Source: Nemertoderma westbladi (taxonomy: Eukaryota > Xenacoelomorpha > Nemertodermatida > Nemertodermatidae). From it: a stretch of 47,406 bases of DNA. Both the position numbers and the translations under genes were made by a program. The notes below the pieces were generated by a model, which was not told the origin of the DNA, did no database searches, and worked only from the letters and a program-made list of their open reading frames with translations. The DNA is taken from positions 1 to 47,406 of the forward strand of contig JAUCBJ010001464.1 of the NCBI GenBank assembly GCA_032718475.1, read 5' to 3'. Shown here in pieces: positions 10,413 to 21,400 of the stretch (the first letter of the stretch is position 1; every line of letters starts with the position of its first letter).

Positions 10413-10447
10413 ATATCATGTGACAGTTATGGGCCACCGTAGCTATG
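10399..10447 (-). promoter_or_regulatory. Right-arm promoter candidate with inverted TATA-like site
   Basis: On the minus strand the sequence reads tacggtggcccataactgtc, acatgatataaaaaggaacg, matching the left arm. It points at the HECT gene, about 1.5 kb upstream of its ATG. Confidence 0.5.
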
Positions 10448-10700
10448 GGCTTCCGTACCCCTTATACTAGAGACAGCACAACCTTATATATTAGTATTAC
10501 CTTTTATGTCCTGTTCTGTTCCCTGATTGGCTTATCCATCCCAACCTCCCTTACAAACAAGAATCACTGTTCTGCCTAGCTGGCGGTAGTTTGTACTGCA
10601 TCATAGCGTACTCTATTTAAGGCCTTGCAAGCGTGCTGCCTTCCTAATTAATGGAGGCTGAACTGTTCAGTATAATTTCTTATTTAATTTCTTATTAAAC

Positions 10701-10898
10701 ATGGATGACAGTGATGACTTTGTAAAGGTTCCATTTACAGGATTCGTTATTCCGAGTCCAACCAATGATACAGCCATTGTTGAGCCGCTTGACTCACTAC
10801 GCAAACATCGTGCTCCCCGAGTCCGGAGAAGAAAAAAACCAGGAAAGTCCGCAAGCCAAGAAAAGTTACTAAAGAACAATAAACATTGTACAAATTAA
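10701..10898 (+). CDS. Small basic ORF in the right arm, 65 codons, unrecognised
   Basis: ATG at 10701, stop at 10896-10898. The product begins acidic (MDDSDDFVKVPF), has a Pro/Thr/Ser middle and a strongly basic patch (LRKHRAPRVRRRKKPGK) that could be a nuclear or DNA-binding signal. It is located between the right-arm 20-bp array and 53-bp array and points outward. A TATTTAAG-like box is near 10612; AATAAA at 10878 lies inside the ORF. No equivalent in the left arm. I do not recognise it; it may be a remnant or a spurious ORF. Confidence 0.35.
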   Translation: MDDSDDFVKVPFTGFVIPSPTNDTAIVEPLDSLRKHRAPRVRRRKKPGKSASQEKLLKNNKHCTN

Positions 10899-10981
10899 TA
10901 ATTGTAACTAGATGAGGGTCTGGGTCTTTATTGCATATGCGTTTTACAAATTGTTCATTAAAACTTACTAATTTCACTTGA

Positions 10982-12380
10982 ATCCGCGTTTTACACCCCT
11001 TCCCGGATCCAATAAAACTTGGTAATTAACGTAAATCCGTGTTTTACACTCCATCCCGGATCCATTAAAACTTGGTAATTAACGTAAATCCGTGTTTTAC
11101 ACTCCATTCCGGATCCAACAAAACTTGGTAATTAACGTAAATCCGTGTTTTACACTCCATTCCGGATCCAATAAAACTTGGTAATTAACGTAAATCCGTG
11201 TTTTACACTCCATTCCGGATCAAATAAAACTTGGTAATTGACGTAAATCCGTGTTTTACACTCCATATTCCGGATCCAATAAAACTTGGTAATTAACGTA
11301 AATCCGTGTTTTACACTCCATTCCGGATCCAATAAAACTTGGTAATTAACGTAAATCCGTGTTTTACACTCCGTTCCGGATCCAATAAAACTTGGTAATT
11401 AACGTAAATCCGTGTTTTACACCCCTTCCCGGATCCAATAAACTTGGTAATTAACGTAAATCCGCGTTTTACACCCCTTCCCGGATCCAATAAAACTTGG
11501 TAATTAACGTAAATCCGCGTTTTACACCCCTTCTCGGATCCAATAAAACTTTGTAATTAACTAGAATCCGCGTTTTACACCCCTTCCCGGATCCAATAAA
11601 ACTTGGTAATTAACGTAAATCCGTGTTTTACACTCCATCCCGGATCCATTAAAACTTGGTAATTAACGTAAATCCGTGTTTTACACTCCATTCCGGATCC
11701 AACAAAACTTGGTAATTAACGTAAATCCGTGTTTTACACTCCATTCCGGATCCAATAAAACTTGGTAATTAACGTAAATCCGTGTTTTACACTCCATATT
11801 CCGGATCCAACAAAACTTGGTAATTAACGTAAATCCGTGTTTTACACTCCATTCCGGATCCAATAAAACTTGGTAATTAACGTAAATCCGTGTTTTACAC
11901 TCCATTCCGGATCAAATAAAACTTGGTAATTGACGTAAATCCGTGTTTTACACTCCATTCCGGATCCAACAAAACTTGGTAATTAACGTAAATCCGTGTT
12001 TTACACTCCATTCCGGATCCAATAAAACTTGGTAATTAACGTAAATCCGTGTTTTACACTCCATTCCGGATCCAACAAAACTTGGTAATTAACGTAAATC
12101 CGTGTTTTACACTCCATTCCGGATCCAACAAAACTTGGTAATTAACGTAAATCCGTGTTTTACACTCCATTCCGGATCCAACAAAACTTGATAATTAACG
12201 AAAATCCGTGTTTTACACTCCATTCCGGATCCAATAAAACTTGGTAATTAACGTAAATCCGCGTTTTACACCCCTTCGCGGATCCAATAAAACTTTGTAA
12301 TTAACTAGAATCCGCGTTTTACACCCCTTACCGGATCCAATAAAACTTGGTAATTAACTAGAATCCGCGTTTTACACCCC
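10982..12380. repeat. Right subterminal array of 53-bp units (~26 copies), inverted
   Basis: Reverse complement of the left array (units with aatccgtgttttacactcca, then ttccggatccaayaaaactt). About twice as many copies as the left arm, so the arms have changed length independently. The open readings within it at 11150-11905 are products of the repeat, not genes. Confidence 0.95.
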
Positions 12381-12645
12381 TTACCGGATTCAGTAGAAAT
12401 ATGAATCCGCGTTTTACACTCCGTTCAGGATTTAGCCTAAAACATGAATCCGCGCTTTACACTCCGTTCCGGATCTGAAAAAAAGGCCAATCCGCATTTT
12501 ACACTCGGTTACGGATTCGGTAAATTTAGCAGTGCACGGATCCGCAGATTACACCCTAAAAATGTAAATTCAGTCGACTTCCATAGGGACAATGTTAAAT
12601 CATAGAATCCGGATCCTGATCCGGATCCGCGTTTTACTCTGACCC

Positions 12646-12653
12646 CACGTTTA
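12646..12653. repeat. Right target-site duplication (cacgttta)
   Basis: Direct copy of 2313-2320, immediately after the right tip. Joining the flanks across the element extends the pogo-like reading frame on the minus strand by several codons, as expected of an insertion. Confidence 0.75.
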
Positions 12654-12939
12654 GTACTGCCGCAACTGGTATGTTTAACTTTCTCCTAATCTCCGAGAAT
12701 GAATGACAACCATACTCCGGTGGATCCGTTAGTACAACCGTAACACTAACTTCAATCTTGTTGCAAGCTTTTACACGCGATGCATAATGTACAGTAATCT
12801 CCATGTTATTATTATTTACCTCAATAACCTTAGAAACATGATTCTTTGACCCTCCACGACTTCCGGCCACCTCGACTAACATCCAGTCCCACACCATTAG
12901 GCTTGAAGTTAATTCCGTCAGTGTCCTCTTATAGGTCAA
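12654..12939 (-). pseudogene. Pogo/Tigger-like transposase C-terminal remnant, cut by the big transposon
   Basis: A minus-strand reading of about 95 codons (VWDWMLVEVAGSRGGSKNHV ... DPPEYGCHSFSEIRRKLNIP). The DWxLVE and KVI.V patterns resemble the tail found after the DDE domain in some pogo/jerky-like transposases; this is a weak, remembered similarity. There is no room for a catalytic domain between 12939 and the repeat at 13030, so it is a deleted derivative. The 10.3-kb element interrupts its last codons. It could also be an unrelated ORF. Confidence 0.35.
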
Positions 12940-13023
12940 TAAAACGGAAATTTATTAGACTACAAGAAACAATTAAATTATTTTGGTCATCGTAAGTATT
13001 TTTCGAAATATGACAGAAAATAT

Positions 13024-13062
13024 CGAATAGACCCATTTAGCCCCACGACCCATTCAACCCCA
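13024..13062 (-). repeat. Right outer inverted repeat of the older element
   Basis: gaatagacccatttagcccc, then acgacccattcaacccc; pairs with 2048-2095. G/C-rich sequence continues to about 13080 and may be part of the terminus. Confidence 0.5.
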
Positions 13063-13130
13063 CCCCTCCCTACCCCGCCTGTTTTACGCCGGGTTGCCGA
13101 TCGCTTCCTGATATATTTACGCCCTTCAAG

Positions 13131-15076
13131 CTGGCAGTACCTCGAGAACCTATTTTAACAGATGTTTCCTATTTAATTTATAATTTCATTCAGTAGAAAT
13201 AATAAAAAAATTTTTCTACAAATCTTAATGAGATTGCAAGAAACTCCCAGTAAGGCGAGTCAGTCCAAGTCAGTGAGTGTTGACTGAATTAGTTTTAAAT
13301 GAAATCCCAGGTCACAAGCGCAGTGGTGCATCAGTTGTAAAAATAATGGGAGTTCCTGAGTTTGAAAACTATTTAAATATATTTGTTAGTGTTCGAGAAT
13401 ACAAAATGTTGGACATAATAAACACAAAATGAATAATATTCAAGCCAAATAATACTTAAAACCGAACATAAAAAGGCAAAGGGTTAGATTTACATTCAAT
13501 GAGGTCTTTGATAACCAAATGCACAAATGTTAAGTAAAGTTTGTTTACTGGGTTAGGAATACCTTAGCTTACTAATCAAATGAAAACAACTTATAGAGAA
13601 TTAAAAACAAAATCAATTAGTAAAAAATTAAAAAAAAATCATAATAGGTATAAATTAATTGCGCGTGTTATTGGCTATATCGACCATTGATACTATGGCT
13701 TTTAAGTTTTATGGTTAACAAAAACATATATAATACTTAAAACTTAAGTACTTATTTAATGAAATCAACAAGGTTTGGCTTCTACAACTTCAAATAATCA
13801 TCGTGAATTATTAAATATAATATATAATGAATTTTGTTACATTGTGTCAACTTAACAGCGTTCTGGTGAATTACTCGTAACGCTGCAAAGTAATACTTTG
13901 CAGCGTTGCGGCCTATAGGGCGGAACGCTGCAAAGTAATCAATGACATGGAAACAACTTCAATAACCGTATTCCAGAATGTTATTGTTTCCATTTATGTT
14001 AATGAGTGCTGCTTTATTATACAGTTTGCAGTGACGGGACTAGCTACTACTGTAGTAGAGCTACTTGTTTAACGTGTACTGTAATTCTTTATGGCGAAAC
14101 GTCCAATAGAAGATACTAAAATGACCAAAGAAAATGGCGACAGTGTTCAGTAAAACTGAACGGACACAGTCGGTGACTAAGTTTGCTTCAGTCGACAATA
14201 GCATGATGGATTAATGACATGCAGGACACTCTGCATGCAGGAGTTAACTTCCAATAAACTTTAATTAGATTTAAATGTATAATTAATACTGTGTACATGT
14301 TAATAAATTTCACTTATATTCGATATAGTACATGATATATACCGGTATATATTCGATATACCGGTAGTACATGATTAAAATGTATGAATGAGTATCCATA
14401 AAATCCTTTCCTTACATAACAAACGCTTATAAGTTGACATAATGTAACAAAATTACATACATCATTGTGGCAAAGGTCACTTTTCAGCGTTAAAGACCCT
14501 TGTTTATTTATATAAACCCCCCTCGCTGCGCTCGTTCGGTACAAATATAAACTCTGGTCATAACGCTGCAAAGTGCTACTTTGCACACAATGATGTAAAT
14601 AGTTATTACATATAAAGTAGATTTTAGTAGAAACAATTAAATAAAATCCAAGAATTATTAAATATTCTATAGGATATAAAACAACACATTATCAACAACT
14701 TCATGGTTTTTGTTTGTTCAACATCAAAAAGCACCAAAATGTAATAACCAACAGAGAGTTTTACAGACTTGGACCTTTACAGTTCCAATACGTAACGATA
14801 TATATCTGACGCTCTGGGACTAACTCCTTTATATTTCTCGATTATTCAAATAGATCTAACGAATGGCGATACAATATTTCTTCCCTTTAGAGAAATACTA
14901 TCGTGACACCCACATGACTAAACTAGTAAACCAGCATTATACGCCGTGTTCTAGAACACACCTTGGCTCGGAATACACCATCATTCCGGTAGATGGCGCA
15001 CCATCAAACTCAAAGAATCTAAGATGAGCGATGTGCGTTCGATAGAATTGTCACAATTGTCCATTAAATTGATCCA
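13131..15076. other. 3' flank of the receptor gene, no further gene seen
   Basis: Sequence downstream of the receptor stop. On the minus strand a possible AATAAA lies near 14510-14505 (tttatt on plus), which would give a ~570-nt 3' UTR. The region also has paired inverted repeats around 13829-13861/14425-14457 and palindromic aacgctgcaaagta hairpins (see findings). No supported coding sequence. Confidence 0.45.
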
Positions 15077-15417
15077 TCAGCACTCGAACTCGGCATTAGT
15101 TATGGCATTAAGATCCTTCATTAGTCCCTCGAGATTCTGCATCTCCGAGTTAAGTTCCTCGATACTATGACTCCGGTCTGGTAGTTGCGGGGTCAGCACC
15201 GCTAGGGGCGTACCTTTAGTCCGTAGGAGGGAGCCGGTGGAGGGGCCGCATCCCTTGCCGCCGCCGCCGCGGTTCGCTTTGTACGCCGTTATCGTCCCGT
15301 AGACAGGGGGTGGCGGTTGCGAGAACGACTTCAGCGGGTTTTTGTGTTGCCTCGAGCCGGCGGCTCTGTCCTCAGGGGTCGACACGCAGGTCTCTGAGCC
15401 GCCGTCGCTAAGGGATA
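15077..15417 (-). CDS. Receptor exon 19: C-terminus with P3 motif and stop
   Basis: Acceptor tttttgtctcag before 15417; stop codon at 15079-15077 (341 bp). It contains a proline stretch QPPPPVYGTI (P2-like), a glycine run, and ends HSIEELNSEMQNLEGLMKDL-NAITNAEFEC. This is the P3 element of DCC/neogenin, which mediates cytoplasmic tail association and FAK/myosin binding. It anchors the identification of the gene. Confidence 0.97.
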
Positions 15418-18400
15418 CTGAGACAAAAACAAAGGTAAATAAATATATAGGTTATGCAGAACATAAACCAATAATTTCATTACTTAAATATTCCTTCAAT
15501 AATTAATGGAAATATCAATAATGGTTATTGAGCGACTTACATGGATTGGGATTCAGGTGCATATGCGGTATAGTTTCATTGCTTTTGGCGAACATTCCCG
15601 GATGCTGGTTGGTTGATTGTTGTTGCCTGGGCAACGGAGGGACTGCGTGAGTTGGCAGAGCCAATCCGGGTTTAGTTCGAATGTTCCTCGTCCGTGATTG
15701 GCCGCTAGAGTTCTCAGAATGAATCTCGGCATCTTCGGAACCATCTTTAGGAGGAAAACAGTAAATGCGACATTATATGGTGGTGCTGACAAACCGAGTG
15801 GCTCGCCCCAAACTTGAGTAATTATGTAAAACTAAAAAATAGAAATAAATTCTGGATTGTATTCTTAGCCACTAACCGGGAGCGCTCTGATTCCGGGGGT
15901 AGACGCAAGATGACCCCATCGGGCCCCGGATGTCACCCACGCCCCCTTGCGGTATGGGGGTGTCAGTCATTAACGGATCCACGTGGTTGGCATTGGCTAC
16001 GGCCTGACTGTGGAGTTGGTCCCTGACCTTCAATTCGTATTGGCTGTGATTGTGGGCCACGTGGTGCGAGTGCAGCCACAGGTCTGGCGGGTTGGTCCCC
16101 GAGTGGGGAGACTTGGAGAGGACCCCTTGCGGACGTTTAGCGTTCTCATTTTGAGATCTAAAATACAATATAAATAAAAATAAAAATAACATTTATGATA
16201 AATCAATAATTTCATTAATCAGTAATTCCCCCCATTGGTACTGTAGTGGTGATGGGGAATTACTTTCAGTTTATACTGGGGAATTACTTTCAGTTTATAC
16301 TGGGGAATTACTTTCAGTTTATACAGTATAAATATTGTGTTTATTATGTGCAGCACTGCAGCACTATTGACTGACTGCTGAGCTGACCTGTGGTCACACC
16401 AACCGCTACATAGACACAACAAAAAACTTACCGGCGGTGATTGCATTTGGATCGGTGGCATAGCAACGCAATTACTAAGGCGGTGGTTATCAATAACAAT
16501 CCGCTGACACAGGTTACTATTATAATTAGAGTGTTTTTGTTGAGTCCATCTCCCCCTGAATGAGACAAACATAATAATCAGCAATATTAAATAGTTATTA
16601 AAAGAAATGAAATTAAACAATAATGTAAAATATCAATATTTTGTTCGCAAACTTGTTGGAACGAGTTTTTCATGTTGTTTTCTTTCGCGGGGAAACAGGT
16701 GATAAAAATAATTAAACAGTGTCAAATAGACAAAAAGTGCACTTTAATTTTAAATAAATAAATAATTAAAAAATACACTTTGAATATCAACTACTAACAG
16801 TTCATCTACCAATTATAACGACGTAGGTTGATAAAGTGACTTACCGTCGGTTGAATCGAGGTCAGCGCCCAAAGCGACATTGGAGGAGCCACTGGCAGCT
16901 TTAGGGGTCGTGTAATTAACAACATCAGAGAATGGGCCCTCCCCCTTGGCGTTGTTGGCCTACGACGGGGAAGAAGAGGAAATTACTGAGGGTAAGATTA
17001 TTAATCACTTTATTATGTTGAGTATAGAGATTATAGGTGAGGAAATATAAACGTGTAAAAAAATAAATTAAACTTCTCGGGACCTACGATTCGCAAGGAT
17101 TGTTACCTGAATCTTAAAATAATAAGTAGTTCCCAAGGAGAGGCTGGAGATCTCCTCGGACATGACGGGACCGAGAACGGGTTCAATGATCCACTGATGG
17201 GGTTCCAGTAGCACATCCGCTGTGTAGAGAACGATGTAGCCGGTGATAACGCCGTTGGGTTCTAGCGGGGACATCCAGTTGAGGATGACGGTTCGCGGGT
17301 CGTCCGGCGATTCGATGGGCGTTAGGGCGCGCGGACGCCCCGCTGGGCTGTTACTGGGCGGCGCCTCCAGCGTCTGGCCTTCAGCCACCATGCTGTACAG
17401 ACTAGAGCGTTCCGACTCTGTTACCTTCACCTGTTAGAACATATTTTACATTATTAATTACATTGGAAATTACAATACCCCGAATCGCTCTCATGACTTC
17501 ATTTTAATATTTTAGTCTAATCATGTTGGGTGTAGTTTTATTGAATTTTTTTAGCTTTATTGCATTTTTATATTGAATATTATACGAGTCCTTTGGGCCC
17601 AAAGAATCCATTAAGCAAAAGCAAATTCTGTGTCATACCAGGAAAATAGAGTTACAAACGAGAGTTATAAATTAAATTAAAAAAAATACTGTCGTTTTAT
17701 ATTGTGTGGGAGTGAAATTAAGCACAAATAATTTTACCTAAAAGAATAATTTAGTAGAGAATAGTAGAATAACAAAGCCATCTCTAACAGATTAGAGGTG
17801 CACTGACCTGGAAGGAGTACCAAGTGGCGGGTCTCAACCCGTCGACAAGGCAACTCGTCTCGCTGCAGTTCAGGTAACTAGGCAACGTATCCGCGGGGTA
17901 GTTGGTCTCGTACTTAACGGTGTAATAGCGGCCGCGATCTCTACGCCGGCCCTTAGTGGAAGCGTCGCGGTCCACCCAGCTGACCTTAACGATGCTCGAC
18001 GAGTGAACTTCCACGTTGACTCCGTGCGGTATCGAGAGTTCTTCTTGACCCGGGTCGTCTTCCTTACTGAGCGTGCGAAACTGAAACAATCGACTCTCTC
18101 CCGGGCCCGCCTTATTAACGGCGGTCACGGCGACCGTGTAGAGGGTGAGGGGCTCCAGGCCGGTGATCGTGTACTCCAGACTGTCGAGGTGCTCGATCCG
18201 CACGCTGCGGTGGTCCGGGGTGGGGGCCCCCCAGTTGATCGTGTAGTACCGGATCACGGTGTGGGCCGCATTCGGCGGCGGAGTCCACCGGAGTCGGATC
18301 GCGTTGGACCAAAGTTCGATGCGATCGAATTTATCGGGTTTACCCGGCGCGTCCACTTCTATGTGAGGGAAGAGAATCAATAACATTCGTAGATTAAAAT

Positions 18401-21400
18401 AAAAAATTTTGAAAAATAAAATCGTAATGTCCTAATAAATAATTTTCTCCTAATTCTCCTAATGCGAACGAAATTTTGTAGGCTAGGTCTATGACAATTA
18501 AATTTGTTAATAAAATCCAGATGACAATCAATGGTAAACAACATAAAAATTATAGCCATAAGAAAATCAGGTTTACTAAATATATTTAAGTCAGTCGGCA
18601 AAGACTCTTCTTTAATCAAATCACTCCGATGTAACTAGTTACTTCTAACTCACTAAATATTAGTTTAGCCCTTGTCCCGTACAACATTGTGCTGTGAACG
18701 GAAGGGCATTCAATGATAGACCATAACGAACCTTTAAGGTCCGTGTGGAATGTCTTGGCTTGCTCGTTTTTACTGGCTGGCCCTTGACCAACGCTGTTTA
18801 CGGCTATCACTCTGACCCCGTAAGTCTCCCCTTTATCGAGATTAGTTAAAGTGTATTCGCGCACTTTGGAGGCCGTTGATACCACCTTATTGGTATCCTT
18901 GGGAGCTGAAACAAAACCACGATTAATTACATTATATAATATTAATTAATTAAATAATATAAAACCAAAGCTCGCTATAAAAAAGATCCTTTCGAGACCT
19001 TTTACTATTGCGCAGCCAATGTTTTATGTGTTTTATCATTGCAGAAAAGCAACTTTTTTATGCATTTTACATTTATATGAACTGGTCTACTGGTCTTAAC
19101 AAGGATATTTTACCGAAATATAAACAAACACCTAAAAAATGAAACTTGCAATGCCACGTTATCATTGACAGTAAAGCTTTTATCATTGTACCAATGTCTA
19201 TCACATGATATATAGAAATAATATCAATAGAGACATTAATTATTATGATATGTCTAAGTATTACTTACCACCAACCACTTTGTACTTAATCTTGTAATGT
19301 GTAATCGGTCCATTATTTTCATTCTCGGGCGGCGTCCGCCATTTAACTTTTATTTGAGTCGACGATAAAACTTCCAGAGTCACGTCCCTCGGTGCGCCGA
19401 CTGGAACTGGAAGAAAGATGACGAGTTACACAAATAATCAACATTAAAAAAAAAAATAATGTGGAGCGACTATTACCTATTAGAGGATGGGGTCCTCGCT
19501 TGTGAGTTTATGTCTGTCTGTGTAGTGTGTATGTGTCTACTATATTACGATTAGTTTGCGACAGGAACACGAAACAGTTTAGTAGAAAATTATCCTGCTG
19601 CTTTGTTATTGTCGTACTGCGCGAAGCGTCCCACACACGTCCGTTTAATTGTTTCGCAATGCCGCATTAACTGTTTATACTAACCAGCTGGGTCCGTTCT
19701 CGCTGTTACTTCATTAGCCGCTGTTATGGCTGTACTAACCAGCTGGGTCCGTTCTCGCTGTTACTTCATTAGCCGCTGTTATGGCTGTACTAACCAGCTG
19801 GGTCCGTTCTCGCTGTTACTTCATTAGCCGCTGTTATGGCTGTACTAACCAGCTGGGTCCGTTCTCGCTGTTACTTCATTAGCCGCTGTTATGGCTGTAC
19901 TAACCAGCTGGGTCCGTTCTCGCTGTTACTTCATTAGCCGCTGTTATGGCTGTACTAACCAGCTGGGTCCGTTCTCGCTGTTTCTTCATTAGCCGCTGTT
20001 ATGGCTGTACTAACCAGCTGGGTCCGTTCTCGCTGTTTCTTCATTAGCCGCTGTTATGGCTGTACTAACCAGCTGGGTCCGTTCTCGCTGTTACTTCATT
20101 AGCCGCTGTTATGGCTGTACTAACCAGCTGGGTCCGTTCTCGCTGTTACTTCATTAGCCGCTGTTATGGCTGTACTAACCAGCTGGGTCCGTTCTCGCTG
20201 TTACTTCATTAGCCGCTGTTATGGCTGTACTAACCAGCTGGGTCCGTTCTCGCTGTTACTTCATTAGCCGCTGTTATGGCTGTACTAACCAGCTGGGCCC
20301 GTTTTCGCTGTTACTTCATTAGCCGCTGTTATGGCTGTACTAACCAGCTGGGTCCGTTCTCGCTGTTACTTCATTAGCCGCTGTTATGGCTGTACTAACC
20401 AGCTGGGTCCGTTCTCGCTGTTACTTCATTAGCCGCTGTTATGGCTGTACTAACCAGCTGGGTCCGTTCTCGCTGTTACTTCATTAGCCGCTGTTATGGC
20501 TGTACTAACCAGCAGGGTCCGTTCTCGCTGTTACTTCATTAGCCGCTGTTATGGCTGTACTAACCAGCTGGGTCCGTTCTCGCTGTTATGGCTGTACTAA
20601 CCAGCTGGGTCCGTTCTCGCTGTTACTTCATTAGCCGCTGTTATGGCTGTACTAACCAGCTGGGTCCGTTCTCGCTGTTACTTCATTAGCCGCTGTTATG
20701 GCTGTACTAACCAGCTGGGTCCGTTCTCGCTGTTACTTCATTAGCCCCTGTTATGGCTGTACTAACCAGCTGGGTCCGTTCTCGCTGTTACTTCATTAGC
20801 CGCTGTTATGGCTGTACTAACCAGCTGGGTCCGTTCTCGCTGTTACTTCCTTAACCGCTGTTATGGCTGTACTAACCAGCTGGGTCCGTTCTCGCTGTTA
20901 CTTCCTTAACCGCTGTTATGGCTGTACTAACCAGCTGGGTCCGTTCTCGCTGTTACTTCATTAGCCGCTGTCATGGCTGCAGAACCGTATTTGTTTTTAG
21001 CGATAACTCGGAAGGAATACTCTGTAAACGGCGTGAGACCTTGGTCTATGACAACAGACGGGTGGGTAACAACCATGTCCATCTCAGAGTCGTCCCCCGG
21101 TCGTTTATATGAAACCGTGTACTGTGAGATAAAGTAAACGTTACAGTGAGATAAAGTAAACAGCACTGTGAGATAAAGTAAACAGAACTGTGAGATAAAG
21201 TAAACAGCACTGTGAGATAAAGTAAACGGTACATTGATATAAAGTAAACAGCACTGTGAGATAAAGTAAACGGTACATTGATATAAAGTAAACAGCACTG
21301 TGAGATAAACTAAGCGTTACAGTGATATAAAGTAAACAGCACTGTGAGATAAAGTAAACAGCACTGTGAGATAAACTAAGCGTTACAGTGATATGAAGTA

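Larger units (their letters stand above)
2321..12645. mobile_element. 10.3-kb IS3-like (IS3EU-type) DNA transposon with integrase and HECT genes
   Basis: The element is delimited by inverted tips GGGGTAGGTGTAAAACGCGG at 2321 and the inverted GGGGTCAGAGTAAAACGCGG ending at 12645/12646. A 7-8 bp direct repeat (acgttta/cacgttta) flanks it at 2313-2320 and 12646-12653. Inward on both sides come a 53-bp tandem array, a unique spacer, a shared stretch with a TATA-like box, and a 20/21-bp array in inverted orientation. The interior has a plus-strand DDE integrase (4097-5221) and a convergent minus-strand HECT ligase (8878-6730), plus a 65-codon ORF in the right arm. Similar integrases and HECT proteins are known as transposon-borne genes in animal genomes. 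Placement in the IS3EU group is inference from the integrase; boundaries and target duplication are seen directly. Confidence 0.85.

Noticed and set aside
11150-11905. Repeated readings with WSVKHGFTLITKF
   Set aside because: Translation of the transposon's 53-bp subterminal repeats.
16219-16620. 133-codon minus-strand protein
   Set aside because: It crosses the transmembrane exon in the wrong frame and runs through the 24-bp repeats.
18003-18383. 126-codon plus-strand reading in GC-rich sequence
   Set aside because: It is the antisense shadow of receptor exon 13.
19681-20931. CRISPR-like regular direct repeats
   Set aside because: Units are contiguous with no unique spacers, and the genome is eukaryotic with introns.
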